A DNA stretch of 64,000 nucleotides from Paraburkholderia heleia NBRC 101817 (GTDB lineage: Bacteria > Pseudomonadota > Gammaproteobacteria > Burkholderiales > Burkholderiaceae). Below are positions 27,674 through 37,212 of the stretch, piece by piece (the stretch's first letter is position 1; each line of letters begins with the position of its first letter). The notes under the pieces are model-generated. The model was given only the letters and a program-made list of their open reading frames with translations. It was not told the DNA's origin and made no database searches. A program made the translations under genes and the position numbers. The stretch is from contig NZ_BBJH01000006.1 of NCBI RefSeq assembly GCF_000739775.1, positions 124,001 to 188,000 on the forward strand, in the 5' to 3' direction.

Positions 27674-27683
27674 ACCCGGCTCC

Positions 27684-28466
27684 TTATTGCATTACCCAGC
27701 CGTGGCTGACGATCAGCGACTGCCCGGTGAGCGCAGACGATTCGAAACCCGCAAGGAACGCAACCGTGTTGGCGACATCATCCAGCGTGGTGAATTCACT
27801 GTCGACGGTTTCCTTGAGCATGACGTTCTTGACGACTTCGGCTTCGGAGAGACCCAGCGCCCTGGCCTGCTCGGGAATCTGCTTGTCGACGAGTGGCGTG
27901 CGAACATAGCCCGGGCACACGACATTCGCCCGCACGCCGCGCGGCCCGCCTTCTTTCGCGACTACCCGTGCGAGTCCCAGCAGGCCATGCTTGGCTGTCA
28001 CATAGGCCGACTTCAGCTTCGACGCCTCGTGCGAATGGACCGAGCCCATATAAACGATCGAGCCGCCCTTGCCGCCCGCGTACATATGCTTGAGCGCCGC
28101 CTTCGTCGTGAGGAAGGCGCCGTCCAGGTGGATCGACAGCATCTTCTTCCAGTCGGAAAACGCATATTCCTCAATCGACGCAACGATCTGGATGCCCGCG
28201 TTCGACACAAGCACGTCGATGCTGCCGAAATCCTTGACCGCCTGCTCAATGCCGCTATTGACCGCTTCTTCGCTGGTGACATCCATGGCGAGCGCCAACG
28301 CCTTGCCGCCGGTCACAACGATGCTGCTGGCGACCTTCTGGGCGTGCTCGAGATTCAGGTCGGCGATGACCACCGCGGCGCCGAGACTCGCGAGTTTTCG
28401 TGCGCACTGCTCACCAATGCCGCTCGCCGCACCTGTCACCAGCGCGACTTTGTTGTTCAAAGGCAT
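27684..28466 (-). CDS. bdhA: 3-hydroxybutyrate dehydrogenase (SDR)
   Basis: This 260-residue SDR reversibly oxidises D-3-hydroxybutyrate to acetoacetate with NAD+. Motifs are [19 protein letters not shown] for [11 protein letters not shown], the catalytic Ser in [20 protein letters not shown] and the Tyr-Val-Thr-Ala-Lys pair that follows, then [19 protein letters not shown], which is typical of the 3-hydroxybutyrate branch. AAGGAG lies upstream of the ATG. The acetoacetate decarboxylase gene is 34 bases upstream and the patatin gene 10 bases downstream, consistent with one operon for ketone-body or polyhydroxybutyrate metabolism. Confidence 0.9.
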   Translation of the reverse strand: MPLNNKVALVTGAASGIGEQCARKLASLGAAVVIADLNLEHAQKVASSIVVTGGKALALAMDVTSEEAVNSGIEQAVKDFGSIDVLVSNAGIQIVASIEEYAFSDWKKMLSIHLDGAFLTTKAALKHMYAGGKGGSIVYMGSVHSHEASKLKSAYVTAKHGLLGLARVVAKEGGPRGVRANVVCPGYVRTPLVDKQIPEQARALGLSEAEVVKNVMLKETVDSEFTTLDDVANTVAFLAGFESSALTGQSLIVSHGWVMQ

Positions 28467-28500
28467 GTTGTACTCCTTCTCTTTTGTTAACCCGCATACC

Positions 28501-29289
28501 TTATCGATTGACCGCGAGCTTCATGCTCTCAGCCGCAGCCAGATAGTCGAGCGCGACCTCACCGATATCCAGCGTGAGATTGGCAATCACATGCCGTGCG
28601 CCGACCACCCGCTTCACCGGCAAATCGGCCACCGGCGCCAACGCATGCGAATGCAGCTCGAGCCCGGCTGGACCCGTCCACGCCCCGAGCACGCTCACGT
28701 CGCGCAAGTAGAAACGCACGAGCTCGCATACGCGCGCCGAACCGTCTACGTGCGGGATCACCTTCAGCAGATAATTTGGGGTTTCCGCAAGCTTTTTGCG
28801 TTCGGCTTCGATATCGAGTGGCAGGTGCTTATAACCCATCGTGCCGGTTGCGATCCGCTGTGTGCCGTAGTCGAGCGTGCCGAGCAACGTGTCGTTGCCA
28901 TCGACGCTCAAGGTCGGTCTCGCCAGCTTCTTCGGAAAGCCCCAGAGTTCCCGACCACCAGCGATCGGGCCTTCGTCATCGAGGTACATCGAATGGGTGT
29001 AGTTGCCGAGGCGACCGTCCTCGTCGCGCACCGAGATGACCTGTCCGGTTTCCGTGTAGTCTCCGAAACCCGACGAGTCCGGCATGCGAATAAATTCGTA
29101 ATGCACAAGATCGTTTTCGGGAAGCAATGGCTCCGGCACGATGGCTCGCAGCGCCTCGAAATCAGTCTGGTAGGAAATGACGAAATATTCCCGATTGATA
29201 AAGCGGTACGGCGGCCGGGGATAGGCGGGGTTGTGGACAGGCATCGCAAAGGCGTCTTGGCGAATCGAAGCCAGGCTCAGGCGGGTCAT
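28501..29289 (-). CDS. adc: Acetoacetate decarboxylase
   Basis: This 262-residue enzyme decarboxylates acetoacetate to acetone and CO2 through a lysine Schiff base. The catalytic region is [17 protein letters not shown], where the first Lys of PKK aligns with the known Schiff-base Lys. [17 protein letters not shown] and [20 protein letters not shown] are also standard. The ATG at 29289 is preceded by GAGAG; the frame is open to 29337. It is the first gene of the operon with hbdH and patatin; the AraC-type gene 148 bases upstream in the same direction may regulate it. Confidence 0.92.
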   Translation of the reverse strand: MTRLSLASIRQDAFAMPVHNPAYPRPPYRFINREYFVISYQTDFEALRAIVPEPLLPENDLVHYEFIRMPDSSGFGDYTETGQVISVRDEDGRLGNYTHSMYLDDEGPIAGGRELWGFPKKLARPTLSVDGNDTLLGTLDYGTQRIATGTMGYKHLPLDIEAERKKLAETPNYLLKVIPHVDGSARVCELVRFYLRDVSVLGAWTGPAGLELHSHALAPVADLPVKRVVGARHVIANLTLDIGEVALDYLAAAESMKLAVNR

Positions 29290-29437
29290 GATGTTCTCTC
29301 GTTGAGATTGAATTGCACCGCAGCAGATGCTACTCACTCCCGCATGCCGAGAGAATCCGTTGGCATCAGGAATCTATCTTCCAGTTATTGGGAAGATCGT
29401 AGGCATGCTGCCGTTCGGCATATCCCATCCGAGGCAT

Positions 29438-30361
29438 TCAAACCTTACTTCGCGCTTGCGAGCGATACCGGCCAGGGCTCTGACCAAACATCTTTTTGAA
29501 AGTCGCGCTAAACGTCGTCTCGGACGCATAGCCAACGGCGGTGGCGATGCTCGCGAGGCTGTCATTGCCAGTCTTCAGGGCATCTCTCGCGATCGTCATG
29601 CGCCAACGAATCAGATACTCCAGTGGAGGCAAGCCAACGAGATCCTTGAAGCGCTCAATGAACGCCGTGCGCGACATACCGACCTTCGATGCCAGGTCGT
29701 CCACTTTCCAGCGACGTGCGATTTCTTCGTGCACCATCCTTAGCGCGGAACCAATCCTTGGATCCGAGAGCGCGCCGAGCCAGCCGGCTGAGCAAGGGCT
29801 GGCGGCAAGATGAGCGCGCAGGACATTCACCAGCACAATATTCGCGATACTGCCCGCCATGGCCGCCGCTCCTGGCCGGACTGATTCCGTCTCCGCCCTG
29901 ATCAGTTCGAGCGCTGCGCTCAGCGAGGTGCCCCCCGGCGAATCCGCGCGAATATGAACAAGCGGGGGCAGAAAATTGAGCAGCAAGCCGCTCGTGTCAC
30001 CATCGAATTCAAAAAGACCTCCGACGCTAATCGTGCGCATATCTCCACGCCCATAGCGAACAATGCCGTCCGCATCCAGGTGACTGGCGAACACCTTCTC
30101 GCCGTCTTGCCGCGCCGCGCCGGGGTCGCTCGCAAAACAGTGAGGCAGTCCGTCTGTGAGCAGACAGAAGTCCCCCTCCTCCATTTTCGTGGGCGCGGTA
30201 ACGCCTTCGATCCATACCCATCGAGCGCCCTTGACGACGCCGCCAAACTTGACATGACGATAGGCGGGAAATCGCAGTGCCCAGGCGCCGGCAGCCTCAA
30301 AACGCGCCGAAAGCACGCTTTTTACCTTCAGCAGGGAGAACACATCCGAAAGCGGGTCCAT
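29438..30361 (-). CDS. AraC-family regulator with cupin-type N-terminal domain
   Basis: This 307-residue protein has an N-terminal cupin-6-type sensor (MDPLSDVFSLLKVKSVLSAR, VEGV-like WVWIEGVTAPTKMEEGDF, LLTDGLPHCF) and a C-terminal AraC double HTH (VDDLASKVGMSRTAFIERFK; GNDSLASIATAVGYASETTF; PGRYR near the end). The ATG at 30361 is chosen because the MDPLSDVFSLL start is standard for this family; no ribosome site is clear. It lies just upstream of the adc-hbdH-patatin operon on the same strand. Confidence 0.9.
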   Translation of the reverse strand: MDPLSDVFSLLKVKSVLSARFEAAGAWALRFPAYRHVKFGGVVKGARWVWIEGVTAPTKMEEGDFCLLTDGLPHCFASDPGAARQDGEKVFASHLDADGIVRYGRGDMRTISVGGLFEFDGDTSGLLLNFLPPLVHIRADSPGGTSLSAALELIRAETESVRPGAAAMAGSIANIVLVNVLRAHLAASPCSAGWLGALSDPRIGSALRMVHEEIARRWKVDDLASKVGMSRTAFIERFKDLVGLPPLEYLIRWRMTIARDALKTGNDSLASIATAVGYASETTFSATFKKMFGQSPGRYRSQARSKV

Positions 30362-30934
30362 GGGGAATTCGTACGATGCAATAGCAGAATTGACCGGTTG
30401 AGTATCGTTCGAATGGACGCAGCGAGCAAGAATGCGTGCTCGCTGCCTCATGCGGTTCGATATTCATAAGCGGGTGACGCGATAGCATAGGGTTTCTCAA
30501 GTTTCCTCGAACACGCGGGACGAGTGTGAGAGCTGCCCCTTCCCGTCCTTGGTCTTCCAGACATGCACGTAAGACCCGCCCGAGGCGGCGCGAGCCCCGC
30601 GCTGAAAGCAGCGTGCCGTCCGGGCCGATCGAGGCGCCGCCTGGCGAGGTCGCGTCGCCACCCCGCGAGTTCGACGTCGAAATCGCCTGCGCGGCGCTGA
30701 TAGGAAGTTGTAAATAGCCCTCTGTGCGACGGGGTAGCAACGGCCAGCGGGAAAGGGCTGGACATGGACGGATCCAGTTTCTGCGCGAGGAAGACGCAAA
30801 CCATGTGACGAGGTCCGTCATCAGCAGTATCAATATTATTTTGTTCGCCATCCTTATTAATGCTTCGAGCCCCGCAGATGAAGGCTCCCTGTCGCGCGAA
30901 GTCGAGCGGCGACACGCCCCCTTCCCCGCGCGAT
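30362..30934. other. Intergenic stretch with a possible gene remnant
   Basis: About 570 bases with no intact gene. On the minus strand at about 30497-30580 a frame reads GGSYVHVWKTKDGKGQLSHS before a stop, which resembles the end of an NTF2-like or exported protein but has no matching start. It is most likely a decayed remnant at the island edge. Confidence 0.4.
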
Positions 30935-31745
30935 TCAGGCCGAGTAAAGCCCTTCGGGCCCGGTGCGCAGCGTGCGTGCGAGCAGTTCCAGCCCCTCGCG
31001 CAGCGCTTCGTCGCTGCGCGCCCCGCCGAGGCTCAGCCGCACCGCATGCGGCGCCGATCCGCGCCCGATCACGAAGCTGTCCGCCGTCTTCGCGAGCACG
31101 CCTGCCTGGCGCAGCGCCGACGAAAATTCCGCCGCGCGCCACGGCTCCGCGAGCGGCAGCCATAGATGCGGGCTCGCCGGATCGGTGCGCCAGCTCCAGT
31201 CCGCGAGCACCTCGGCCGCGATTGCCTGACGCTGCGCCACCTGCAAGCGCTGCTGCGCGATGAGCTGCTCGATTTCCCCACCGACGATCCACCGCGCGGC
31301 GATCTCCGCCGAAGGCGGCGCGGTCATCCAGCAATCGCTGCGGATCACGGCAAGGATCTTGCCCACCCAATCCTGAGGGGCGTGCACATAGCCGATCCGC
31401 AACCCCGGCGCCACCGCCTTCGAAAGACTGCTGATGGCGATGCCGTGCTCAGGCAGGCGCGCGGTCAGCGGCACCGGCGGCGCGTCGAGCAGTGCCGCCG
31501 GCACGAGGTCTTCGATCACCACGAGGTTGTGGCGCACCGCGATTTCAGCGATCGCGGCGCGGCGAGCCCCGGAAAGCGTCGCCGAGGTGGGGTTGTGGAG
31601 CGTCGGCACACAAAAGAGCGCGCGCGGCGCGAGCAGACAGCAAGCGCGTTCGAGCGCGTCGGGCACGATGCCTTCGTCGTCGATTTCGATGCCAACGAGA
31701 TTGAGCCGCAACTGGCGTGCAAGCGCGACGATCCCAGGATAGCTG
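30935..31745 (-). pseudogene. MocR/GntR-type aminotransferase-like regulator, 5' truncated
   Basis: About 270 residues match the C-terminal PLP aminotransferase-like domain of MocR-type regulators. The frame begins at YPGIVALARQL, normally preceded by the fold's first half and, in MocR proteins, by a GntR winged helix. The PLP lysine is in ISSLSKAVAPGLRIGYVH, and IVPDALERACCLLAPRALF and CVPTLHNPTSATLSG are standard. Upstream of 31745 the homology stops and no ATG or ribosome site is present; a TTG at 31765 is the first possible start. The gene appears cut by the event that brought in the island to its right. Confidence 0.8.
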
Positions 31746-32439
31746 GACGAGCTACATCTGGGCAAGCCTCAATCTGTACATGATGTTCCAATGCCATCCC
31801 CATATGTCCAGATCGGACGCACAGCCATATTTGGCCGGATCAAACCAAGCGGAAGGCACTGATAGATTGTTTTTACGTTCCATAAAGGTTCACTTCCCTG
31901 TTGTCCGCGTTCAAGCCGGCGCCTTCGATCGCTCGGTAGCCGGCAGACTCCCTACTCCGTAAGATCCAACGCAGTGTCGAGTAGCGTTGCATCGAACGCC
32001 ACGCGCTGGGTAGCATACCCGCCACTCGTGGGTATCCGACGCGTCAAATTCCCAACCGCCCCCGGACTGATGCCTCCGGATTACCGGCCGGATCCCGCGA
32101 GCAACGGGCCCCGGCATCGCGCAGGCTCCACCCCACACGGCCTGCCTGGCGGTGATCGCCTTCCAGCCGGCCGTGCCCCTTCAGGCGGCCGCAAGCCGTC
32201 GCGTCAAGGCAGTTGACTGTCGGCTGACCGCGATAATGGGGTTTATCACGCCATTGGTCTTTCTAACCGCGCCAGAAACGGTTTTCTGGCGTCAGGCCTG
32301 TGCGTAATCTATGCTGGAATTCCCGCCCTGCGCGTCGCGCGGCCGGCTTTGCCGATCGCCCCGTCTCGCACCGGCGCTGGCTGCCCGCTTGCTGCCCGCT
32401 CGCAGCCTGCTTGCCACCCGTCCGCTGCCGGAGGCCCCC
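31746..32439. other. Non-coding left part of the island
   Basis: About 690 bases between the cut MocR gene and the KfrA-like gene. It holds a small ATACCC...GGGTAT hairpin at 32015-32035 and a perfect hairpin at 32270-32291. No protein-coding gene was seen. The region may hold the recombination site of the neighbouring integrase. Confidence 0.45.
32270..32291. repeat. Perfect 9-bp inverted repeat upstream of kfrA-integrase pair
   Basis: CGCCAGAAA and TTTCTGGCG are exact reverse complements with a CGGT loop. It lies about 150 bases upstream of the KfrA-like start. It could be an operator bound by the KfrA-like protein or part of a recombinase core site. Confidence 0.55.
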
Positions 32440-33399
32440 ATGGCCCGCCCCGCCGCTGTCACCCCCGACGCGATCCGCGCTACCGTCCTCGCGATGCTCG
32501 CCGAGGCCGGCGACCCGGCGCCCGCGTCCGATGCCCGTTTCCGCAGGATCGTCTCGGTGCGCAAGCTGCGCGCGCGCCTGGGCGCCGGCGATCCCGCCAC
32601 GCTCTCGCGGCACCTGAATGCCATCGAGGCGGAACTCGTGCAGGCGGGCCTCGCGGGGTTCGCAGTGCCCGATGTCCCACACGAGATCGCCGCGCAGATG
32701 CGCGCGCTGTGGGAGGCGGCCGTCGCCACCCAGCTCGACGGCATCGTGCGGCTGCGGCAGGAGGCGGAACAGGTCAAGGCGGCCGCCGATGTCGTGCGGC
32801 ACGAAGCGGAACTGCGTACGGAACTGCTGCGCACGGAACTGGCTGACCTGCGCGCGCAGCTTGCCACACGCGCCGACGACCTGCTTGGCCTGCGGCTCGA
32901 AGGCCGGGCACTCCAGGAACGCGCCCAGGCGCTGGAATCGTCATGCGCCGGGCTGCAGGCCCGGCTCACGGCGGCCGGTACCGCCACGGCTGAGGCGACG
33001 CAGCGGCACGAACGCGAACTCGCCGCGGAGCGGGTGCGCTACGAGGGCCTGTCGAGACAGCTGCTGCGCGAAACCGCCCACCAGCGCGAGGCCTTCCAGA
33101 CGGAGCGGCAACGCCTCGAGGCGGAACTGGGACGCACAGCGGAGCGCCTGGCCGCGCTCGAGTCGCTGCGCGAGCGCCTGCTCACGGACCTGTCACAGGA
33201 ACGCGAGGCCCGGCAGCACGCCGTCGCGGAAGCCGCGGCGCTCGCCACGCTGGTGGACCAGCAGCGCCAGACGCTGGCGCGCATCGGCACCGGTTCAGTC
33301 AGTGGACGGGGCAAGGCGGCAGGTACGCGGCCAGCCGCCCACCGCACGGCCCGGACGACAAAGGCGGCCGCCGGCAGGGCCAGGGGGAAAGCGCGATGA
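32440..33399 (+). CDS. KfrA-like DNA-binding protein with long coiled coil
   Basis: This 319-residue protein matches the KfrA N-terminal family. An HTH-like part (TPDAIRATVLAMLAEAGDPA; IVSVRKLRARLGAGDPATLS) is followed by a Glu/Arg/Leu-rich coiled coil over about residues 90-285 and a basic Ala/Lys/Arg tail. Plasmid KfrA is an autoregulated DNA-binding protein with a long coil linked to partition. The ATG at 32440 has GGAGG directly upstream; the frame is open from 32311. Its stop overlaps the start of the integrase gene (ATGA), so the two are coupled and may act together, for example as an architectural partner of the recombinase. Confidence 0.82.
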   Translation: MARPAAVTPDAIRATVLAMLAEAGDPAPASDARFRRIVSVRKLRARLGAGDPATLSRHLNAIEAELVQAGLAGFAVPDVPHEIAAQMRALWEAAVATQLDGIVRLRQEAEQVKAAADVVRHEAELRTELLRTELADLRAQLATRADDLLGLRLEGRALQERAQALESSCAGLQARLTAAGTATAEATQRHERELAAERVRYEGLSRQLLRETAHQREAFQTERQRLEAELGRTAERLAALESLRERLLTDLSQEREARQHAVAEAAALATLVDQQRQTLARIGTGSVSGRGKAAGTRPAAHRTARTTKAAAGRARGKAR

Positions 33400-34889
33400 C
33401 TCCGGCTACTCTATCGAGCTGGCTCGATACCGGCTGCCGGCCACCGCAGCGCCTGCCGGACACCACCGATGCTGCGCTCGCGTACGTCGCCCACGCGCTC
33501 GGCCACCCGGTCTACCTGCGCTGGACGCTCACGGCCCTGAAGCGCGGCTGCCCGTCGCTCGCCGACGCGAAGCGCGAGCACCCTGCCGTGTTCGCGCTGC
33601 TGCTCGAGCATGACGCGGCCGTCGAGTACTGGGACCGTGGCCGTCTGCGCGTGGTGCCGGAGAGTTCGGCCCCGTCCGCCGCCACCGTGCTTGAACGCAC
33701 GCTGCGGCAGCACCGGCGGCGCTTCCGTTTCATGACGGCAGGCCCTGTGCCGGACACCGCCGTCACGGTTCAGCAGGCCGTCACGGATGACGCGACCCTG
33801 CTGCCCGCTGCCGTCGATCCGGTGTGGCTGGCACGCGCCGGGCGCTTCGCGAATGCGGCGGCACTGACCAACACCCTCGGTGTGGCCGATGACGCGCAGG
33901 CCGTGAAACTTTTCCTGCGCGAGCGGGCCTCGCACTCACCGCACACCCTGCGTGCCTACGTGACGGAACTGCGGCGGCTCGCGGCCTGGTGCCGGCGCGA
34001 GCACCTGGGGCCGTTCTCGGATCTCACCCGCCAGGACCTGATGGCATACCGCGACGGCGTGCAGGCCCCGCGGGCCGGTGCCAGCGGTGAGGTCCGGCGT
34101 GCAGCACCCGCCACCGTCTCGCGTGCGCTCGCCGTGGTCTCGAGCCTTTTTGCCTGGTGGCACCGCACGGGCTATCTCACGGTCAATCCGGCGGAAGGCC
34201 TCGCGGCCGGGCGGCGCGCCCGCATGACCTGGACACCGCTGCGGTTCCTGCCCGCGGCGGCCCTGGCGCACTGCGATGCGGTCGCCGCCTGTGACGCGCC
34301 GGAAGACGTTCCGGCAACGGTCTGGGCCAGGCGCAGGGCCATCTGGGCGCTGTACCGCTTTGCGGGTATCCGGCTCGCCGAACTGGTGTGGCATGAGGAA
34401 CGCTCGCTGCCGCGCATCGAGGTGGATGAGGCCCGGCAGTGGACCCTGCACGTCACCGGCAAGGGGAACAAACTCCGCGCGATTCCCCTGCCCTCAGGCT
34501 GCCTGCCGGTGCTGCGTGCCTACCGGCGCGCGCGGGGCCTGCCCGCCGACCCGCCGCCCGGCGAACAGTTACCGCTCATCCACAGCGAACGCGGCCGCGC
34601 GCTGGGTGCGAGCGGCCTCTACGACGAGGTGCGGGCGGTGTTTGCGCTGGCAGCAGCCCGGCTGCCGCCCGCGGACAGCGCGATGCGCGCGGCGCTCGAA
34701 GCGGCTTCGACGCACTGGCTGCGCCACGGCTATGCGCGCACCCTGGTCGTTGACAATCGCGTGCCGCTGCCGGTGGCGCAGGCGCTGCTCGGCCACGCCT
34801 CGGTGCAGACGACGGCGGCCTACGCGAGGACCGACATCACGCAGCTGCGTGCGTTTGTGGAGGGAAGTTTTCCAACCACTGATCGCTAA
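33396..34889 (+). CDS. Tyrosine recombinase / phage-type integrase
   Basis: This 497-residue site-specific recombinase has an N-terminal extension of about 165 residues, a SAM-like core-binding domain (AVKLFLRERASHSPHTLRAY) and a full catalytic domain. I read the catalytic residues as R326 (RFAGIRLAEL), K356 (VTGKGNKLRAIPL), H440 and R443 (HWLRHGYART), H467 (LLGHASVQTTAAY) and the nucleophile Y476. All are present, so it should be active. It overlaps the KfrA-like gene by four bases. The long N-terminus and operon with a KfrA-like protein set it apart from ordinary phage integrases. GC content is as high as the chromosome's. Confidence 0.92.
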   Translation: MTPATLSSWLDTGCRPPQRLPDTTDAALAYVAHALGHPVYLRWTLTALKRGCPSLADAKREHPAVFALLLEHDAAVEYWDRGRLRVVPESSAPSAATVLERTLRQHRRRFRFMTAGPVPDTAVTVQQAVTDDATLLPAAVDPVWLARAGRFANAAALTNTLGVADDAQAVKLFLRERASHSPHTLRAYVTELRRLAAWCRREHLGPFSDLTRQDLMAYRDGVQAPRAGASGEVRRAAPATVSRALAVVSSLFAWWHRTGYLTVNPAEGLAAGRRARMTWTPLRFLPAAALAHCDAVAACDAPEDVPATVWARRRAIWALYRFAGIRLAELVWHEERSLPRIEVDEARQWTLHVTGKGNKLRAIPLPSGCLPVLRAYRRARGLPADPPPGEQLPLIHSERGRALGASGLYDEVRAVFALAAARLPPADSAMRAALEAASTHWLRHGYARTLVVDNRVPLPVAQALLGHASVQTTAAYARTDITQLRAFVEGSFPTTDR

Positions 34890-34968
34890 ATTGCGCTCAT
34901 AGACCTCGCACACGCTATCTTTGGTGGCTCGTGGAAGGAAGTGTTGCAGAGCTGACCTTGCCCTTGTT

Positions 34969-35819
34969 TTACGAATCCCATAGCTGAAGCCATAAGGCCG
35001 CTTGCCCTCGCTGAGCGGCGGCCCAATTCTTCTCGAACGTCAGGGGACTGACGCAGTTCAATGTCAAATGCAGGCTGCGGGCATTGCAGAAACCAAGCCA
35101 GTCGACGATTTCATCCATCGCCGCACGTCGCGTCGCCAAGTGCCGACCGTGCAGTCGTGCGACCTTCAGCGAATCCCACAGGCTTTCGGTCGGCGAACAA
35201 TTGCCATGCCGGCTCATCGACGAACGCATGCCGTCGCCTTGAGCGTGTACTGGAAGAGTCCGCTGCAATACTGACTGCCACGGTCGCTATGCACAATTAC
35301 ACCACCTTCAGGGCGGCGCCGGAACCATGCGATGCGCAGCGCGTCCGTGACCAGTTCGGCCTTCATATGCGTCTGCATCGACCAGCCCACCACCTGCCGG
35401 CTGAACAGGTTGATTATGACGGCCAGATACAGGCAACCCTCGGCCGTCGCTACATACGTGATGTCGCTCGTCCAGACCTGATTCGGCGCTGCCGCCGTGA
35501 AGTTGCGCCTCAACAGGTTCGGCGCGACCGGCAGGTTGTGGTTCGAGTTCGTCGTTGCGATGTGCTTGCGCTTGTGCCATGCGCGGGTACCATGCTGCGC
35601 CATCAACTTGCGAACCCGCTCCTTGCCCACGCGTACGCCGCGCGCGACCAGCTCTTTCCACATGCGCGGCCAACCGTACTAGCCCTTCGCCTCCGCTTGA
35701 ATCGCCTTGATGTGCGCCAGCAGTGCGTCGTTGCTCACGCGGCCCCGATGCGGATTGTTCTGCGCAACACGTTGCCGCCGCTGATAAAACCCGCTGGGAC
35801 TCACATCGAGTACTTCGCA
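34969..35819 (-). pseudogene. IS3-family transposase OrfB (DDE integrase), broken
   Basis: This is the main part of an IS3-type OrfB. The reading frame shows EVLDVSPSGFYQRRQR, then AHIKAIQAEAKG before an in-frame TAG, then WPRMWKELVARGVRVGKERV. The DDE residues are in WTSDITYVATAEGC (D), GVIVHSDRGSQYCSGL (D) and CSPTESLWDSLKVAR (E). Besides the TAG near 35682, a frameshift near 35230-35260 separates the second and third catalytic residues. The 5' end of orfB lies beyond the IS5 insertion, at about 36727-36774, and begins with another stop. The protein cannot be made intact. Confidence 0.85.
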
Positions 35820-35822
35820 TAA

Positions 35823-36723
35823 GAACCCTTAACAAAATGAACGAAGGGGCTGTTAACCCTCGACGAATGCTGTTAACCTTTTCATTGTTTCGACGACGAA
35901 AAGGACATGGCCAAGCCGATACTCGACGACGAACTTTGGGCACTCATCGAACCGTTGCTGCCCCCTCCCAAACTGCGGCGAACCCGTTATCCGGGGCGCA
36001 AGCCGCTCGACAATCGTGCGGTGCTCACCGGCATTCCCTTCATCTTGCAGACAGGCCTGCGTTGGGACCTGCTACCTCGCTAGATGGGTTGCGGCAGCGG
36101 CATGAGTTGCTGGCGTCGCCACGTGACTGGCAGGCCGCTGGCGTCTGGGAGCAGTTGCACGAAGTGCTGCTTGCGCGATTGCGTGCAGCCGACCAAATCG
36201 ACTGGTCTCGCGTCATCGTCGATTCCTCTTCAATCCGCGCTGTGGGCTCAGGTCAAAAACAGGACCGAATCCCACAGACCGCGCGCGACCCGGTTCAAAG
36301 CACCACCTCGTCACCGAAGCGCAGGGCATCCCGCTCGCGGTGATTCTGACCGGCGCCAACCGCAACGACGTCACTCAACTTCAGGCGCTGGTCGAGGCAA
36401 TTCCGCCAATCCGCGGCAAGCGTGGCAAACCACTGTCAAAGCCTCGGGTCGTTCAGGGTGACAGAGGCTACGACCATGACAAATATCGCCGTCCACTGCA
36501 CGCCGCCGGCATTGCAACCGAAATTGCTCGACGTGGTCGGCCTCACGGTAGCGGGCTAGGCAAAACACGCTGGGTTGTGGAGCGGACAATCTCGTGGCTT
36601 CACAACTTCCGCCGACTGCGCATCCGCTTCGAACAGCTCGCTTGCATCCACGAGGCTTTCCTCAGAATCGCCTGCTGCATCATATGCTGGCGACACTTGC
36701 AAAAGTCATTCTGTTAACACCTC
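35823..36723 (+). mobile_element. IS5-family (IS427-like) element with TAA target duplication
   Basis: The element interrupts the IS3 orfB at a TAA that is repeated on both sides (35820-35822 and 36724-36726); removing it rejoins the orfB frame (ISVLCEVLDV). Terminal repeats read GAACCCTTAACAAAAT on the left and GAGGTGTTAACAGAAT (reverse strand) on the right, 11-12 of 16 positions alike. A T-N-A target fits the IS427 group of IS5. The transposase is broken. Confidence 0.85.
35907..36717 (+). pseudogene. IS5/IS427-type transposase, broken
   Basis: Pieces of one transposase occur in three frames: MAKPILDDELWALIEPLLPP at the start, then VIVDSSSIRAVGSGQK, then HHLVTEAQGIPLAVILTGAN, ending in GKTRWVVERTISWLHNFRRL. 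DDE residues are in VIVDSS, the VQGDRGYD stretch and WVVERT. I see a TAG in place of a Glu codon at 36081-36083, a one-base deletion near 36115 and a one-base loss in an A-run near 36257. A ribosome site (AAGGAC) precedes the ATG. Confidence 0.88.
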
Positions 36724-36775
36724 TAACACTGAAATCGGCCACTGACGGCGATTGCGTTCGATGAAGGCGTACTAC

Positions 36776-37057
36776 ACGTGGAGTCCTTCGCAAAGTACGC
36801 ACAGGCCTTTTTTAGGATGTCGCGCTCAATCTTCAGCCGCGCCACTTCGGCACGAAGTCTCGACAGGTTCATCTGCTCTGGGGTTACCGGCTTCGTGCCC
36901 GCTCCGGCAAGCCTGCCTTCCTACTCAGCTTTGAACCAGTTGGAGATCGACTGCGCTGGCACGTCCAGCGCCGCGGCCACCGCCGCGACACTTTGACCAG
37001 CCGAACCGCCTCCAGCTTGAATTCGAGCATGTAGCGCGCCCGCTTCGTCTGGCTCAT
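36776..37057 (-). pseudogene. IS3-family OrfA, broken
   Basis: The start reads MSQTKRARYMLEFKLEAVRL, as in IS3 (IS51-like) OrfA proteins. A deletion of about eight bases right after this shifts the frame; the continuation SVAAVAAALDVPAQSISNWF is read in another frame and holds a TAG. The last block RLKIERDILKKACAYFAKDS is intact but its normal stop codon is changed. Confidence 0.8.
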
Positions 37058-37212
37058 CTTCTTGACTCTCCGTGCTTGAGGTTAAACGCTCAGCAAGGAT
37101 TCGTTTTTCGGGGCAAGCTTAAATGACTGGCGTATGCAGTCGTGCGTTGCCTCTGGCTTACCGCAATGGTCGCACAGCGCAACGTCTGTTGGGGGGTCAG
37201 CGAGCTTGGACT

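Larger units (their letters stand above)
34953..37121 (-). mobile_element. Decayed IS3-family element split by an IS5-family insertion
   Basis: Ends show related inverted repeats: TGACCTTGCCC with ACGAATCC on the left, and (reverse strand) GCTTGCCCC with ACGAATCC on the right. The transposase orfA and orfB lie on the minus strand with several stops and frameshifts. An IS5-family element is inserted between 35823 and 36723. The boundaries are estimates; no target duplication was confirmed for the IS3 element. Confidence 0.75.
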
